Source of the DNA: DMER64 sp964600385
GTDB taxonomy: Bacteria; Bacteroidota; Bacteroidia; Bacteroidales; UBA932
NCBI GenBank assembly: GCA_964600385.1
Contig: CAZRJC010000008.1
Location: forward strand, 23,010-87,009
Length of the DNA stretch: 64,000 nt
Direction: 5' to 3'
Both the position numbers and the translations under genes were made by a program. Within the stretch, counting starts at the first letter, position 1, and every line of letters begins with the position of its first letter. The notes under the pieces are model-generated. The model saw nothing but the letters and a program-made list of their open reading frames with translations, was not told the DNA's origin and ran no database searches. This document shows positions 1 to 7,805 of this stretch, one piece after another.

Positions 1-105
1 GCACTAAAAAAAGCCGGATTTGTTCGTATCACTTCTGCAGGGGTGATTGAAAACCATCCCCACGACGTAACCATAACCAGAGAAGCACCCAACTATTCCA
101 GATAA
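1..105 (+). CDS. guaB: IMP dehydrogenase, C-terminal end (partial)
   Basis: Frame 1 is open from the window edge to TAA and gives the last 34 residues of a protein whose start lies outside the window. The tail has the pattern FVRITSAG, then E-N-H-P-H-D-V-T-I-T-R-E-A-P-N-Y, which matches the conserved C-terminus of bacterial IMP dehydrogenase as I remember it from E. coli GuaB (HDVTITKESPNY). The enzyme oxidises IMP to XMP in guanine nucleotide synthesis. It is followed after 14 nt by the envelope-chaperone genes in the same direction. Only the tail is visible, so no catalytic residues can be checked. Confidence 0.85.
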   Translation, partial: ALKKAGFVRITSAGVIENHPHDVTITREAPNYSR

Positions 106-119
106 ACACAGGACCCGCC

Positions 120-1013
120 ATGAAACAGAAAAATGCCGAATCATTTCTTAAAATAGCAGTTGTCGCCTTATCATGTCTAACGCTTTTTTCTTCCTGCAAT
201 CAGATAAGGCGTTGGTTCGGCAATGAGCCGGAGCGGTTGGCTCAGATAGACAAAAGCATTCTTTACAGACAAGATGTGGAAAGCCTTATTCCCGGAGAAC
301 TCTCGGCAGACGATTCCGTAAACGCAGCCAACCATTACATTGACCTTTGGGCCATTGACAATCTGTTACTCAGGAAGGCAGAACAGGAGCTCTCGGGTGA
401 CGAGAAAAATGTGGAACAGGAGCTGGCCGATTACCGGAAATCATTACTTGTATTCCGCTATCAGAAAAAATATGTGGAAGAACGAATAGATACGGTTATT
501 TCAGGTGAAGAAACCGCCGCTTATTATCAGGACAACAAAGCCCTTTTTATCCTTGACGATCCTCTCTGTAAAGCGCGTTTCATAAAGATGGGACGTCAGT
601 CCCCTTATCTTCCCATCATAAAGACCATATACCGGTCCAACGGCATGGAAGATATTGCACAGTTGGAACGCCTTTGCGAAAGCTCGGCAGAAGTGTATAA
701 GACCTACTCAAACACCTGGATTGGAGTGTCGGAATTGGCACAAGATTTGCCTTTGGGGAAGGACGAGGTAAGGAAGGCCCTCAGACCCGATGGATACATT
801 GAAACCACCGACAGTCTGTACACCTACCTGGTGAACATATATGAATTTATTCCGGCAGGCCATCCTGCCCCGCTGGAATATAAAGAAAGCAACATTAAAC
901 AAATCATACTGAGCAAACGCAAACAGTCACTGCTGAAAGATCTGGAAACAGAAGTTCTGAAAGAAGGATGGAACCGGCAGATGATCAAAATCTACAAGAA
1001 GAATGAGGACTAA
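120..1013 (+). CDS. SurA-like periplasmic lipoprotein without a parvulin domain
   Basis: A 297-residue protein with a lipoprotein signal peptide (lipobox FSSC, lipidated Cys26). Residues 40-130 resemble the SurA N-terminal chaperone fold: a short 'AQIDKSILYRQDV'-like segment followed by helices that carry the conserved pattern YIDLWAIDNLLLRKAE. The rest is helical and charged, and I see no PpiC-type isomerase core such as the one in the next gene. It overlaps that gene by 11 nt, so the two are probably translationally coupled. The likely role, inferred from family resemblance and context, is chaperoning outer-membrane proteins together with the downstream SurA. Database entries for such proteins often say peptidyl-prolyl isomerase, which this sequence does not support. 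Confidence 0.75.
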   Translation: MKQKNAESFLKIAVVALSCLTLFSSCNQIRRWFGNEPERLAQIDKSILYRQDVESLIPGELSADDSVNAANHYIDLWAIDNLLLRKAEQELSGDEKNVEQELADYRKSLLVFRYQKKYVEERIDTVISGEETAAYYQDNKALFILDDPLCKARFIKMGRQSPYLPIIKTIYRSNGMEDIAQLERLCESSAEVYKTYSNTWIGVSELAQDLPLGKDEVRKALRPDGYIETTDSLYTYLVNIYEFIPAGHPAPLEYKESNIKQIILSKRKQSLLKDLETEVLKEGWNRQMIKIYKKNED

Positions 1014-2364
1014 AATACTACCGTTGACCGCACTGCTGCTTTTGGCCACTACCGGCGTTTTTGCACAAAAATATCAAAACGGGCTGGTCGACAAGGTAAT
1101 CGCACTGATCGGCAATGAGATGATCCAGCTGTCTACCATTGAAGAAGAGGTACAGATGCAGATGATGCAGGGAGTCATTACAGACAAGAACATCCGTTGT
1201 GAAATCCTTGAAAACATGCTGGTTTCCAAATTAATGTTAAACCAGGCAAGACTCGACAGTCTTACGGTTAACGAAGAATACGTTGAACTGGAACTGGAAA
1301 GTCGTATTCAGGACATTAAAACACGGCTGGGAGGAGAGAAAGCTACAGAAGATTATTTCCACAAACCCATTTTCAAGCTAAAACAGGAGTGGCGCGAAAT
1401 GTACCGGGAACGAAGCCTCACTCAGGATATGCAGTCGAATATCACCTCGGGGGTTACTCAGCTTACCCCAAAAGATGTGGAAGATTTTTTCAGGCACACC
1501 CCAAAAGACAGCCTGCCTATTATTTCCACACAATATGAAATCCGGCAGATTGTACTCTATCCGCCCAAAGACGAAGCCGTACTCAGAGTTAAAGAACGTT
1601 TGCTCGAATTCCGTGAACGAATTATCAACGGAGAAAAATTCAGCACACTGGCAGCTCTTTATTCACAAGACCCCTATTCTGCACGTAAAGGAGGAGAACT
1701 GGGCATGGCTGCCAAGCAAATGTACTGGCCGGCATTCGGAGATGCAGCCATTATCCTGAAACCCAGCCAGGTATCACAGATTGTTGAAACCCCCGACGGT
1801 TTTCATATCATTCAGATGATTGAACGTGAGGGTGATATGTTCAACGCCCGTCATATACTGCTTAAACCCGATGTACTCAATTCCGACCGTACAGACTGTT
1901 TGAACCGGCTGGACAGCATTGCCAACGCCATTAGAAAAGACAGTCTTACCTTTGAGGAGGCAGTTATCAGGTATTCACAGGATGTGGCATCGCGCATGAA
2001 CGAGGGCCGCGTCGCAGATCAACAGTCAGGTTCCCAGCGTTTTGACAAAGACCAACTGAAAGCCAGCGATTTCAATGTGCTCAAAAACATGAAAGAAGGT
2101 GATATTTCTTCTGCCTTTGAAAGCCGCGATAACGAAGGAAGAGAAGGGAATGTGGTTTATAAGATCATTAAGCTGGAAAAGATCATTCCTTCTCATCCCG
2201 CCAACCTGAAAGATGATTATAACGTAATCCAGAATATGGCCAACAACAAACAAGCGCAAGATGCCATAGAAGATTTCATAAGGGAAAAGCAAAGGATCAC
2301 GTATATTCGTATTGACCCCCTGTTCAAAGATTGTTCCTTTACGCGTGACGGTTGGATCAAATGA
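1003..2364 (+). CDS. surA: SurA-type periplasmic chaperone / PpiC peptidyl-prolyl isomerase
   Basis: A 453-residue secreted protein with a type I signal peptide (cleavage near residue 21, after VFA). A SurA N-terminal chaperone region covers about 25-165, followed by two parvulin domains at about 176-275 and 281-390. The first shows the typical SQDPYSARKGGELG pattern and the second begins with ARHILLKPD and contains a similar SQDVASRMNEG segment. Parvulins isomerise Xaa-Pro bonds, and SurA escorts unfolded outer-membrane proteins through the periplasm. It overlaps the preceding lipoprotein gene by 11 nt, and its stop shares ATGA with the OstA-like gene that follows, so all three should be one operon. 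Confidence 0.88.
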   Translation: MRTKILPLTALLLLATTGVFAQKYQNGLVDKVIALIGNEMIQLSTIEEEVQMQMMQGVITDKNIRCEILENMLVSKLMLNQARLDSLTVNEEYVELELESRIQDIKTRLGGEKATEDYFHKPIFKLKQEWREMYRERSLTQDMQSNITSGVTQLTPKDVEDFFRHTPKDSLPIISTQYEIRQIVLYPPKDEAVLRVKERLLEFRERIINGEKFSTLAALYSQDPYSARKGGELGMAAKQMYWPAFGDAAIILKPSQVSQIVETPDGFHIIQMIEREGDMFNARHILLKPDVLNSDRTDCLNRLDSIANAIRKDSLTFEEAVIRYSQDVASRMNEGRVADQQSGSQRFDKDQLKASDFNVLKNMKEGDISSAFESRDNEGREGNVVYKIIKLEKIIPSHPANLKDDYNVIQNMANNKQAQDAIEDFIREKQRITYIRIDPLFKDCSFTRDGWIK

Positions 2365-4517
2365 GAAAAAGGCACCTGTTCTTCTTGATTTTTCTCCTGC
2401 TTTCAGGGATAGAAGTCTATGCCCAGAGAGAAGAGGATAAGGTGCATCTGCTAAGTGCAGAAGTGGCTGAACTCTATGAGTATTTTGGAGTAAAATACAG
2501 ACGTGTAATAGGTCCGGCACGCTTTCTTCACAACAACACTTTTATTCTTTGCGACACAGCCCTGTGGAATACTACCACCAATGAGATAGACGCAATCGGG
2601 CACGTCGAAGTCATCCAGAAAGGAACCCGGCTAATGGGTGAAACCATCCATTACATTGGCGACATTAACGTGGCCGAAGTCAGAGGCCGTGTTGTAGAAT
2701 TGATTGACAAAGATCAGAACAGACTGCGCACTCAACATCTCAATTTCAACACCAAAGACAGTATCGGGTATTTTTTTAACGGCGGCAGCATGGTAGATAA
2801 CGAGGGGACCATTCTGGAAAGCCGCCGCGGATATTATTACTCCAAAGAGAAATTGTTCAGTTTTTACGAACATGTGGAAATGGGGACCGATACCGTACGA
2901 ATAAAAGCCGACTCTCTCTATTATCATTCGGACATCAACCTGGCCGAGTTCTGGGGAAACGTTCAGGGATGGCACACAGATGGCTTCCTTACGGCCGAAG
3001 AAGGAACGTATGACCGTGAAAACGAGATTTTTAATTTTATTCGTAATGTCTACATCCAGACCGATGAGCAGGAAGTATGGGCCGATGACGTGACTTACGA
3101 CCGCAATAAGAACACAGCGCGGTTACTTAAGAATATCCAGATTAAGGACACCACGCAACAGGCCATCATTTTGGGGGACCGCCTCGATTACCGGAAAGAA
3201 CCGGCCTGGGCCGAGGTGTCCGAAAATCCGGTTTTTGCCGCTTACGAAATAGATAAAGAAACCGGCAGCAGGGACACATTATTTGTGAGAGCAGATACCC
3301 TTCGCTTTTTTTCAGCCAAATACGGAACAATAGATTCGTTGGAACTGTCCCGTGCCCTGGTACGGCAGGAAATACCCGATTGGGGCAAAACGTCCGGGAA
3401 GACGGCTACGGCGGATACCCTTGCAGAACTTTCCAAAGATTCCCTGTCCATAGCGCCGGTAACCGATTACCTTTCTGTGCCCGATTCCCTTACGCTGGCC
3501 AGGCGGGAACGGCTGGAAAACTATCTGAAGGATACCCGTAAAGCTTCGGACAGTCTCTACAGAACCGATTCCGTGTTAGTCACAGATTATTTGAATTCAG
3601 TGGACAGCCTGTTTCTGGCCGGCACCACACAGCTGAATGACAGCTTGTTCGTTAACACAGAAGCCCGTTTCCTTTATGCTTACAAAAACGTCAGAGCCTT
3701 CCGGCAGGATATGCAGGCCATCTGTGACTCCATGGTTTATAACAGCATAGATTCCATGTTACGGCAATACGGGAGACCCGTACTCTGGAATGAAGAAAAC
3801 CAGATAGTGGCCGACAGCATACAATTCCGGTTCAGCCGGGATTCGCTCTACCGGGTGGATTTTCTATCCGGGTCATTTCTTATCTCACAGGAAGACAGCC
3901 TTTTCTTTCACCAGATAAAAGGAGATGAAATGACGGCTCATATCAAAAATAACGACGTCCACCGGTTTGACGTATTGGGTAATGTAAAAGCATTATTCTA
4001 CATCCCCGAAGACAGTATTATTACTTCACTCAATTTAAAGGAGGCGTCTGAAATGAACGTACTCCTGAAGAATCGGAGAGCTGAGCGGATCACCTACAAG
4101 AAATCAATAAAAAGCGACATGATACCGCTTTTCGATCTCAAAAAGGATCAGGAACGTTTAAGTGATTTTAACTGGCGTTCCACCGACAGACCCAGGGACA
4201 GGTATGCGATTACAAGCCGCATACTGTTCACAAAGCCGCCCCGTCCCTTTGACACGTACAGAGAACCCGTATTCCCTTACACTATCAAATATTTCCCCAA
4301 AGTGGTCGAGATACCATCCACTTTGCGCAACGGTGTCACCACAGACGCTGTCAAAGAATTGCTGTCACGTGAACGGGAAAACAGTATTAATCCTTTTACT
4401 CCTCCCGAAACACTTCAAAGAAGACAATTTGTACCATTACAGCAGGATAGCGAACCCAGTCCTATACCCAAAGATGTTCGGCGTCCTACTCAGACGCTGC
4501 GGAGAAAACTCTATTGA
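2361..4517 (+). CDS. OstA/LptA-like LPS transport protein
   Basis: I start this at the ATG that overlaps the stop of the SurA gene (ATGA). A TTG nine bases upstream is also in frame but would put charged residues before the signal peptide. The 718-residue product begins MRKRHLFFLIFLLLSG and is cleaved after VYA. The first 550 residues contain recurring short beta-strand units of the OstA/LptA type (for example GHVEVIQKGTRLMGETIHY and GNVQGWHTDGFLTAEEGTYDR), which in this superfamily form a beta-taco that carries LPS. The C-terminal 120 residues are proline-rich and not recognisable to me. Bacteroidota commonly have such a large OstA-like protein next to SurA. Convergent 7-nt overlap with the next gene. 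Confidence 0.82.
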   Translation: MRKRHLFFLIFLLLSGIEVYAQREEDKVHLLSAEVAELYEYFGVKYRRVIGPARFLHNNTFILCDTALWNTTTNEIDAIGHVEVIQKGTRLMGETIHYIGDINVAEVRGRVVELIDKDQNRLRTQHLNFNTKDSIGYFFNGGSMVDNEGTILESRRGYYYSKEKLFSFYEHVEMGTDTVRIKADSLYYHSDINLAEFWGNVQGWHTDGFLTAEEGTYDRENEIFNFIRNVYIQTDEQEVWADDVTYDRNKNTARLLKNIQIKDTTQQAIILGDRLDYRKEPAWAEVSENPVFAAYEIDKETGSRDTLFVRADTLRFFSAKYGTIDSLELSRALVRQEIPDWGKTSGKTATADTLAELSKDSLSIAPVTDYLSVPDSLTLARRERLENYLKDTRKASDSLYRTDSVLVTDYLNSVDSLFLAGTTQLNDSLFVNTEARFLYAYKNVRAFRQDMQAICDSMVYNSIDSMLRQYGRPVLWNEENQIVADSIQFRFSRDSLYRVDFLSGSFLISQEDSLFFHQIKGDEMTAHIKNNDVHRFDVLGNVKALFYIPEDSIITSLNLKEASEMNVLLKNRRAERITYKKSIKSDMIPLFDLKKDQERLSDFNWRSTDRPRDRYAITSRILFTKPPRPFDTYREPVFPYTIKYFPKVVEIPSTLRNGVTTDAVKELLSRERENSINPFTPPETLQRRQFVPLQQDSEPSPIPKDVRRPTQTLRRKLY

Positions 4518-5233
4518 ACTAAATAATTAAATAAAGCCAGGGTTTGTCCGGCTTTGGAAAAATCCACATTGTGGGTTTGGCAATATTGGGTTATCTCGTC
4601 TTTTCTACCCGGAAACAGTTTCAGAAAATTTTTCCGGGTTGCCATATATAATTTTGTTCCATCGTACAACATACCGTCATGCCTGATCACGTAGGGAATA
4701 TTCTTCAGACTCTTCAGATAGGTTGTTCCAACGGTACCCCCCAAATTTGCGATTGAACTAATTTCAGAAATTGCTGAGGTATTGTTCACTGTACCGTAAG
4801 CACCCACTTTCTGCGCCTGTTCAAAAATAAGTATAGACCTGATACCAAAAGCCACGTTATCGGTCTCATTGAGGATACGAACGTACGCCTTGTCAAATCG
4901 CATATAATAATCCTTCCCGATGGAAACCATATTAATTTGGTCCTGATCTTTAAGCACAAGCGTATCGCCTTTTGCATCACGAAAATGCAGGGTGGATCCT
5001 ATCAGGTAAAGATTCAAATCACCTTCTGCGAAGGTTTTGTCTTTGAACATAACTGTTCCTTTCTGGAATTCCGGATACATGTAGACAACGTCGCCGGACA
5101 AAATGGACGCCATGTCCGTACCAATAGCAGCCTGTACAACTCCTCTTTGACTGTTTTGAGCCGTAAGGGCAAAAGAAAAGGCTCCCATCATGATAAACAC
5201 AAGGGGAACCATAGCAAAAAATTTATTTTTCAT
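4511..5233 (-). CDS. Secreted protein of unknown function
   Basis: A 240-residue protein with a clear type I signal peptide (MKNKFFAMVPLVFIMMGAFS, cleavage near ALTAQ). I do not recognise a family. The mature part alternates short beta segments (YLIGSTLHFRD, DTLVLKDQDQINMVS) and ends with a helical, lysine-rich region (RKNFLKLFPGRKDEITQYC). One cysteine lies near the C-terminus. It starts one nucleotide after the glyA stop on the same strand, so it is almost certainly co-transcribed with glyA, although no functional link is evident. Its 3' end overlaps the OstA-like gene by 7 nt. The signal peptide and tight operon placement make it a real gene. Confidence 0.75.
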   Translation of the reverse strand: MKNKFFAMVPLVFIMMGAFSFALTAQNSQRGVVQAAIGTDMASILSGDVVYMYPEFQKGTVMFKDKTFAEGDLNLYLIGSTLHFRDAKGDTLVLKDQDQINMVSIGKDYYMRFDKAYVRILNETDNVAFGIRSILIFEQAQKVGAYGTVNNTSAISEISSIANLGGTVGTTYLKSLKNIPYVIRHDGMLYDGTKLYMATRKNFLKLFPGRKDEITQYCQTHNVDFSKAGQTLALFNYLVQ

Positions 5234-5234
5234 A

Positions 5235-6515
5235 TTACCAGCTATATAAGGGCAACCCGCCCATGAGTTCTTTGACCCGTTTTTTTACTTTTTCAATTAC
5301 AGCCGGACTATCAATATTGCTTAACACCTCGTCTATCAACGCCACAATAGAATCCATATCGTGTTCTTTCAGTCCTCTGGTGGTCACGGCCGGAGTGCCG
5401 ACCCTGATACCGGATGTCTGGAATGGTGAGCGTGAATCGAAAGGTACCATATTTTTGTTAACGGTAATATCAGCCGTTACCAGTGTTTTTTCAGCTACTT
5501 TACCTGTGAGATCGGGGAATTTGGAACGCAGGTCTATTAACAGCAGATGGTTGTCGGTTCCTCCTGAAACAATGCTGTAATTACGCTTGGTGAATGCTGC
5601 AGCAAGGGCCTGAGCGTTCTTTTTAACCTGATTCTGATATTCCTTGAACTCCGGTTGCAGTGCCTCAAAAAAGGCAACCGCTTTGGCTGCAATCACGTGT
5701 TCCAGCGGACCGCCCTGTATCCCGGGGAAAACACTGGAATTGATAAGAGCAGACATTTTTTTGATTTCACCCTTAGGCGTGGTTATTCCCCAGGGATTTT
5801 CAAAGTCTTTACCTATGAGAATAATACCGCCCCTGGGACCGCGCAGTGTTTTATGCGTTGTGGAGGTAACAATATGTGCATATTTTAAAGGATTTTCCAA
5901 CAGCCCGGCTGCGATCAGCCCGGCCGGATGCGCCATGTCTACCATGAATATGGCACCCACCTTATCTGCTATGGCACGCATGCGCTGGTAATCCCATTCT
6001 CTTGAATAGGCCGAGGCACCTCCCACTATTATTTTAGGGTTGCATTCCAGAGCCAGTTTTTCCATTTCTTCATAATCGACCATGCCGGTTTCCGGATTCA
6101 GATGATATGCGACCGGATTATACAGAATACCGGACATGTTTACCGGTGATCCGTGTGTAAGGTGACCTCCGTGTGCCAGATCGAGCCCCATGAAAGTATC
6201 GCCGGGTTTCAGGCAGGCCATGAAAACGGCCATATTGGCCTGTGCCCCCGAATGAGGTTGTACGTTGGCATATTCCGCATCAAACAGTTCACATATGCGG
6301 TCTATGCACAATTGCTCGGATTTATCCACCACCTCGCAGCCGCCATAATAACGTGCTCCAGGGTATCCTTCGGCATATTTATTAGTAAGTACAGATCCCA
6401 TGGCACTCAACACCTGCGGGCTCACAAAATTCTCAGAAGCAATGAGTTCTATCCCGTTTATCTGACGTGATTCCTCTTTTCTGATAAGATCGAAAATGGC
6501 AATATCCTGTTTCAT
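5235..6515 (-). CDS. glyA: Serine hydroxymethyltransferase
   Basis: The 426-residue enzyme interconverts serine and glycine with tetrahydrofolate and supplies one-carbon units. Hallmarks are ELIASENF near the N-terminus, the NKYAEGYPGARYYGG segment, VQPHSGAQAN, and the PLP-lysine motif TSTTHKTLRGPRGG (lysine about residue 222). Length is normal for the family. I chose the ATG that gives MKQDIAIFDL, which fits homologues; an upstream ATG at 6536 would add seven hydrophobic residues and would sit on the promoter. A TACCTTTG -7 box lies 18 nt upstream, directly after the rplI terminator, so glyA has its own promoter. The secreted protein gene follows after 1 nt. Confidence 0.96.
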   Translation of the reverse strand: MKQDIAIFDLIRKEESRQINGIELIASENFVSPQVLSAMGSVLTNKYAEGYPGARYYGGCEVVDKSEQLCIDRICELFDAEYANVQPHSGAQANMAVFMACLKPGDTFMGLDLAHGGHLTHGSPVNMSGILYNPVAYHLNPETGMVDYEEMEKLALECNPKIIVGGASAYSREWDYQRMRAIADKVGAIFMVDMAHPAGLIAAGLLENPLKYAHIVTSTTHKTLRGPRGGIILIGKDFENPWGITTPKGEIKKMSALINSSVFPGIQGGPLEHVIAAKAVAFFEALQPEFKEYQNQVKKNAQALAAAFTKRNYSIVSGGTDNHLLLIDLRSKFPDLTGKVAEKTLVTADITVNKNMVPFDSRSPFQTSGIRVGTPAVTTRGLKEHDMDSIVALIDEVLSNIDSPAVIEKVKKRVKELMGGLPLYSW

Positions 6516-6533
6516 AATAAAAGAAATGATTCC

Positions 6534-6541
6534 CAAAGGTA
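6534..6541 (-). promoter_or_regulatory. Probable glyA promoter (-7 box)
   Basis: TACCTTTG on the minus strand matches the Bacteroidota -7 consensus TAnnTTTG and ends 18 nt before the chosen glyA ATG. It abuts the T-tract of the upstream terminator. I see no TTTG -33 element at the usual 19-21 nt distance. Confidence 0.6.
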
Positions 6542-6542
6542 C

Positions 6543-6569
6543 AAAAAAAACCCGGACTTATCCGGGTTT
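6543..6569 (-). terminator. Intrinsic terminator of the rpsF-rpsR-rplI operon
   Basis: A 9-bp perfect stem (AAACCCGGA, loop CTTA, TCCGGGTTT; 6548-6569) is followed on the minus strand by a run of eight T residues. It begins 21 nt after the rplI stop codon and separates this operon from glyA. Confidence 0.88.
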
Positions 6570-6590
6570 CTCTTTTCTCTTAAATACTAA

Positions 6591-7043
6591 TTATTCTTCA
6601 CCAGCCACCTCTACTTTAACGGTAGCGGTAATGTCGCGATAAATTTTGACAATGGCTTCGTACATTCCAACTTCTTTTAAAGAATCGGTATCTGCGAAAG
6701 TAATGTTGCGGCGGTCAATTTCAATTCCCTGGGCAGCCAAAGCTTCAGCAACCTGGATATTGTTAACTGAACCAAATACCTTTCCGTTCTTGCTAACCTT
6801 GGTAAGCACTTTCACCTGTGCCAGATTCAGCTTGGCAGCCAAAGCCTGGGCATCCTGGCGGATTTTGGCTTCTTTGTGAGCCCTCTGGCGAATGTTTTCT
6901 GCATGCATCTTCTTGGCAGAAGGAGTTGCCATAATTGCCAGTCCCTTGGGAATAAGATAATTTGTGGCATATCCGTTTTTAACGTTTACCACGTCATCTT
7001 TATGACCAAGGTTAATTATATCCTGTTTTAAAATAACTTCCAT
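6591..7043 (-). CDS. rplI: 50S ribosomal protein L9
   Basis: A 150-residue bL9 beginning MEVILKQDIINLGHKDDVV, with the conserved NGYATNYLIPKGLA segment (family: VKdGYARNfLiPkgkA) and a long charged connecting helix. It is the last gene of the rpsF-rpsR-rplI operon, with a terminator immediately downstream. An unusually strong Shine-Dalgarno (AAGGAGG, 7052-7058) overlaps the stop of rpsR, with GGAGG 8 nt from the ATG. Most genes in this window lack such a site. Confidence 0.97.
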   Translation of the reverse strand: MEVILKQDIINLGHKDDVVNVKNGYATNYLIPKGLAIMATPSAKKMHAENIRQRAHKEAKIRQDAQALAAKLNLAQVKVLTKVSKNGKVFGSVNNIQVAEALAAQGIEIDRRNITFADTDSLKEVGMYEAIVKIYRDITATVKVEVAGEE

Positions 7044-7056
7044 TGCTATCTCCTCC

Positions 7057-7323
7057 TTATTTTAGTAAATCCGTAACATAAGGCAGCAATGCCAGGTGAC
7101 GGGCCCTTTTTACAGCCTGAGCCACTTTACGCTGAAATTTCAGGGAAGTTCCGGTAAGCCTGCGAGGCAGGATTTTACCCTGTTCGTTCAGGAAACGTTT
7201 CAGGAATTCGGGGTCTTTGTAATCAACATACTTGATACCGGCTTTTTTAAAGCGACAGTATTTTTTCTTTTTTACCTCTACTGTAGGAGGATTCAAGAAA
7301 CGGATTTCATTAGGTGTTGCCAT
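7057..7323 (-). CDS. rpsR: 30S ribosomal protein S18
   Basis: An 88-residue bS18, recognised by KKKYCRFKKAGIKYVDYKDPEFLKRFL and the ILPRRLTGTSLKFQRKVAQAVKRARHLALLPY core. It is the zinc-free type, with one cysteine and no CxxC pairs. A Shine-Dalgarno (GGAGG, 7332-7336, 8 nt from ATG) overlaps the Glu codons at the end of rpsF. bS18 with bS6 and bS21 sequesters the anti-Shine-Dalgarno end of 16S rRNA in the Bacteroidota ribosome studied in Flavobacterium. The presence of a strong site before this very gene is therefore of interest. Confidence 0.97.
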   Translation of the reverse strand: MATPNEIRFLNPPTVEVKKKKYCRFKKAGIKYVDYKDPEFLKRFLNEQGKILPRRLTGTSLKFQRKVAQAVKRARHLALLPYVTDLLK

Positions 7324-7326
7324 AGT

Positions 7327-7740
7327 TTATTCCTCCTCTTCTATAATATCGGTGTCAATCTCAACGTCGGGCACTCTTTTGGGTGTTTCCTTAACAGGAA
7401 CCGCACTTTCTTTGGGTGCACCTTTTTTCTTCTCTGCGTAGGCAATGGCATGTTTATCCATAGCAAAAGTCAGGTACCGGATTACGCGCTCGTCCCGATG
7501 ATACTGAAGTTCCAGTTTGGCTACAAATTCGGGTTCTGCTTTAAATCCTATCAAATGATAAAAACCTGTGGTTTTTTTCTGGATTGAATAGGCCAATTTC
7601 TTGAGCCCCCAATCCTCTTCATAAACAATCTCGCCCTGATTGTCCACAATCAGATCGCGAAATTTGGCAACCGCTTCCTTCATCTGGGTCTCAGACAAAA
7701 CGGGAGTTAAAATGAAAACGGTTTCGTACTGTTTTAACAT
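7327..7740 (-). CDS. rpsF: 30S ribosomal protein S6
   Basis: A 137-residue bS6 with the N-terminal YETVFILTPVLSETQMKE strand and the GLKKLAYSIQKKTTGFYHLI core. After about residue 100 there is a charged tail that ends in four glutamates, as is common for bS6. It is the first gene of rpsF-rpsR-rplI, driven by the consensus promoter just upstream, with a leader of roughly 30 nt. rpsR follows 3 nt after the stop. Confidence 0.97.
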   Translation of the reverse strand: MLKQYETVFILTPVLSETQMKEAVAKFRDLIVDNQGEIVYEEDWGLKKLAYSIQKKTTGFYHLIGFKAEPEFVAKLELQYHRDERVIRYLTFAMDKHAIAYAEKKKGAPKESAVPVKETPKRVPDVEIDTDIIEEEE

Positions 7741-7771
7741 AATGATATATAATTAAAAATTTTAAGGGCTG

Positions 7772-7802
7772 CAAAGATAAGCATTTCCTTAAGTCCGGCA
7801 AA
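7772..7802 (-). promoter_or_regulatory. rpsF operon promoter, full -33/-7 match
   Basis: On the minus strand TTTG (7799-7802), 19 nt, then TATCTTTG (7772-7779). This matches both halves of the Bacteroidota primary-sigma consensus (TTTG, 19-21 nt, TAnnTTTG). It sits between the pepD stop and rpsF, 31 nt before the start codon. It is the only promoter in the window where I see both halves. Confidence 0.8.
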
Positions 7803-7805
7803 TTT

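Noticed and set aside
6516..6536. Longer glyA start at 6536
   Set aside because: It would overlap the -7 box and adds residues not seen in homologues; the ATG at 6515 fits the family.
7741..7771. Possible S6:S18-binding leader RNA before rpsF
   Set aside because: The roughly 30-nt leader is A/T-rich and has no stem with the expected CCG bulge.
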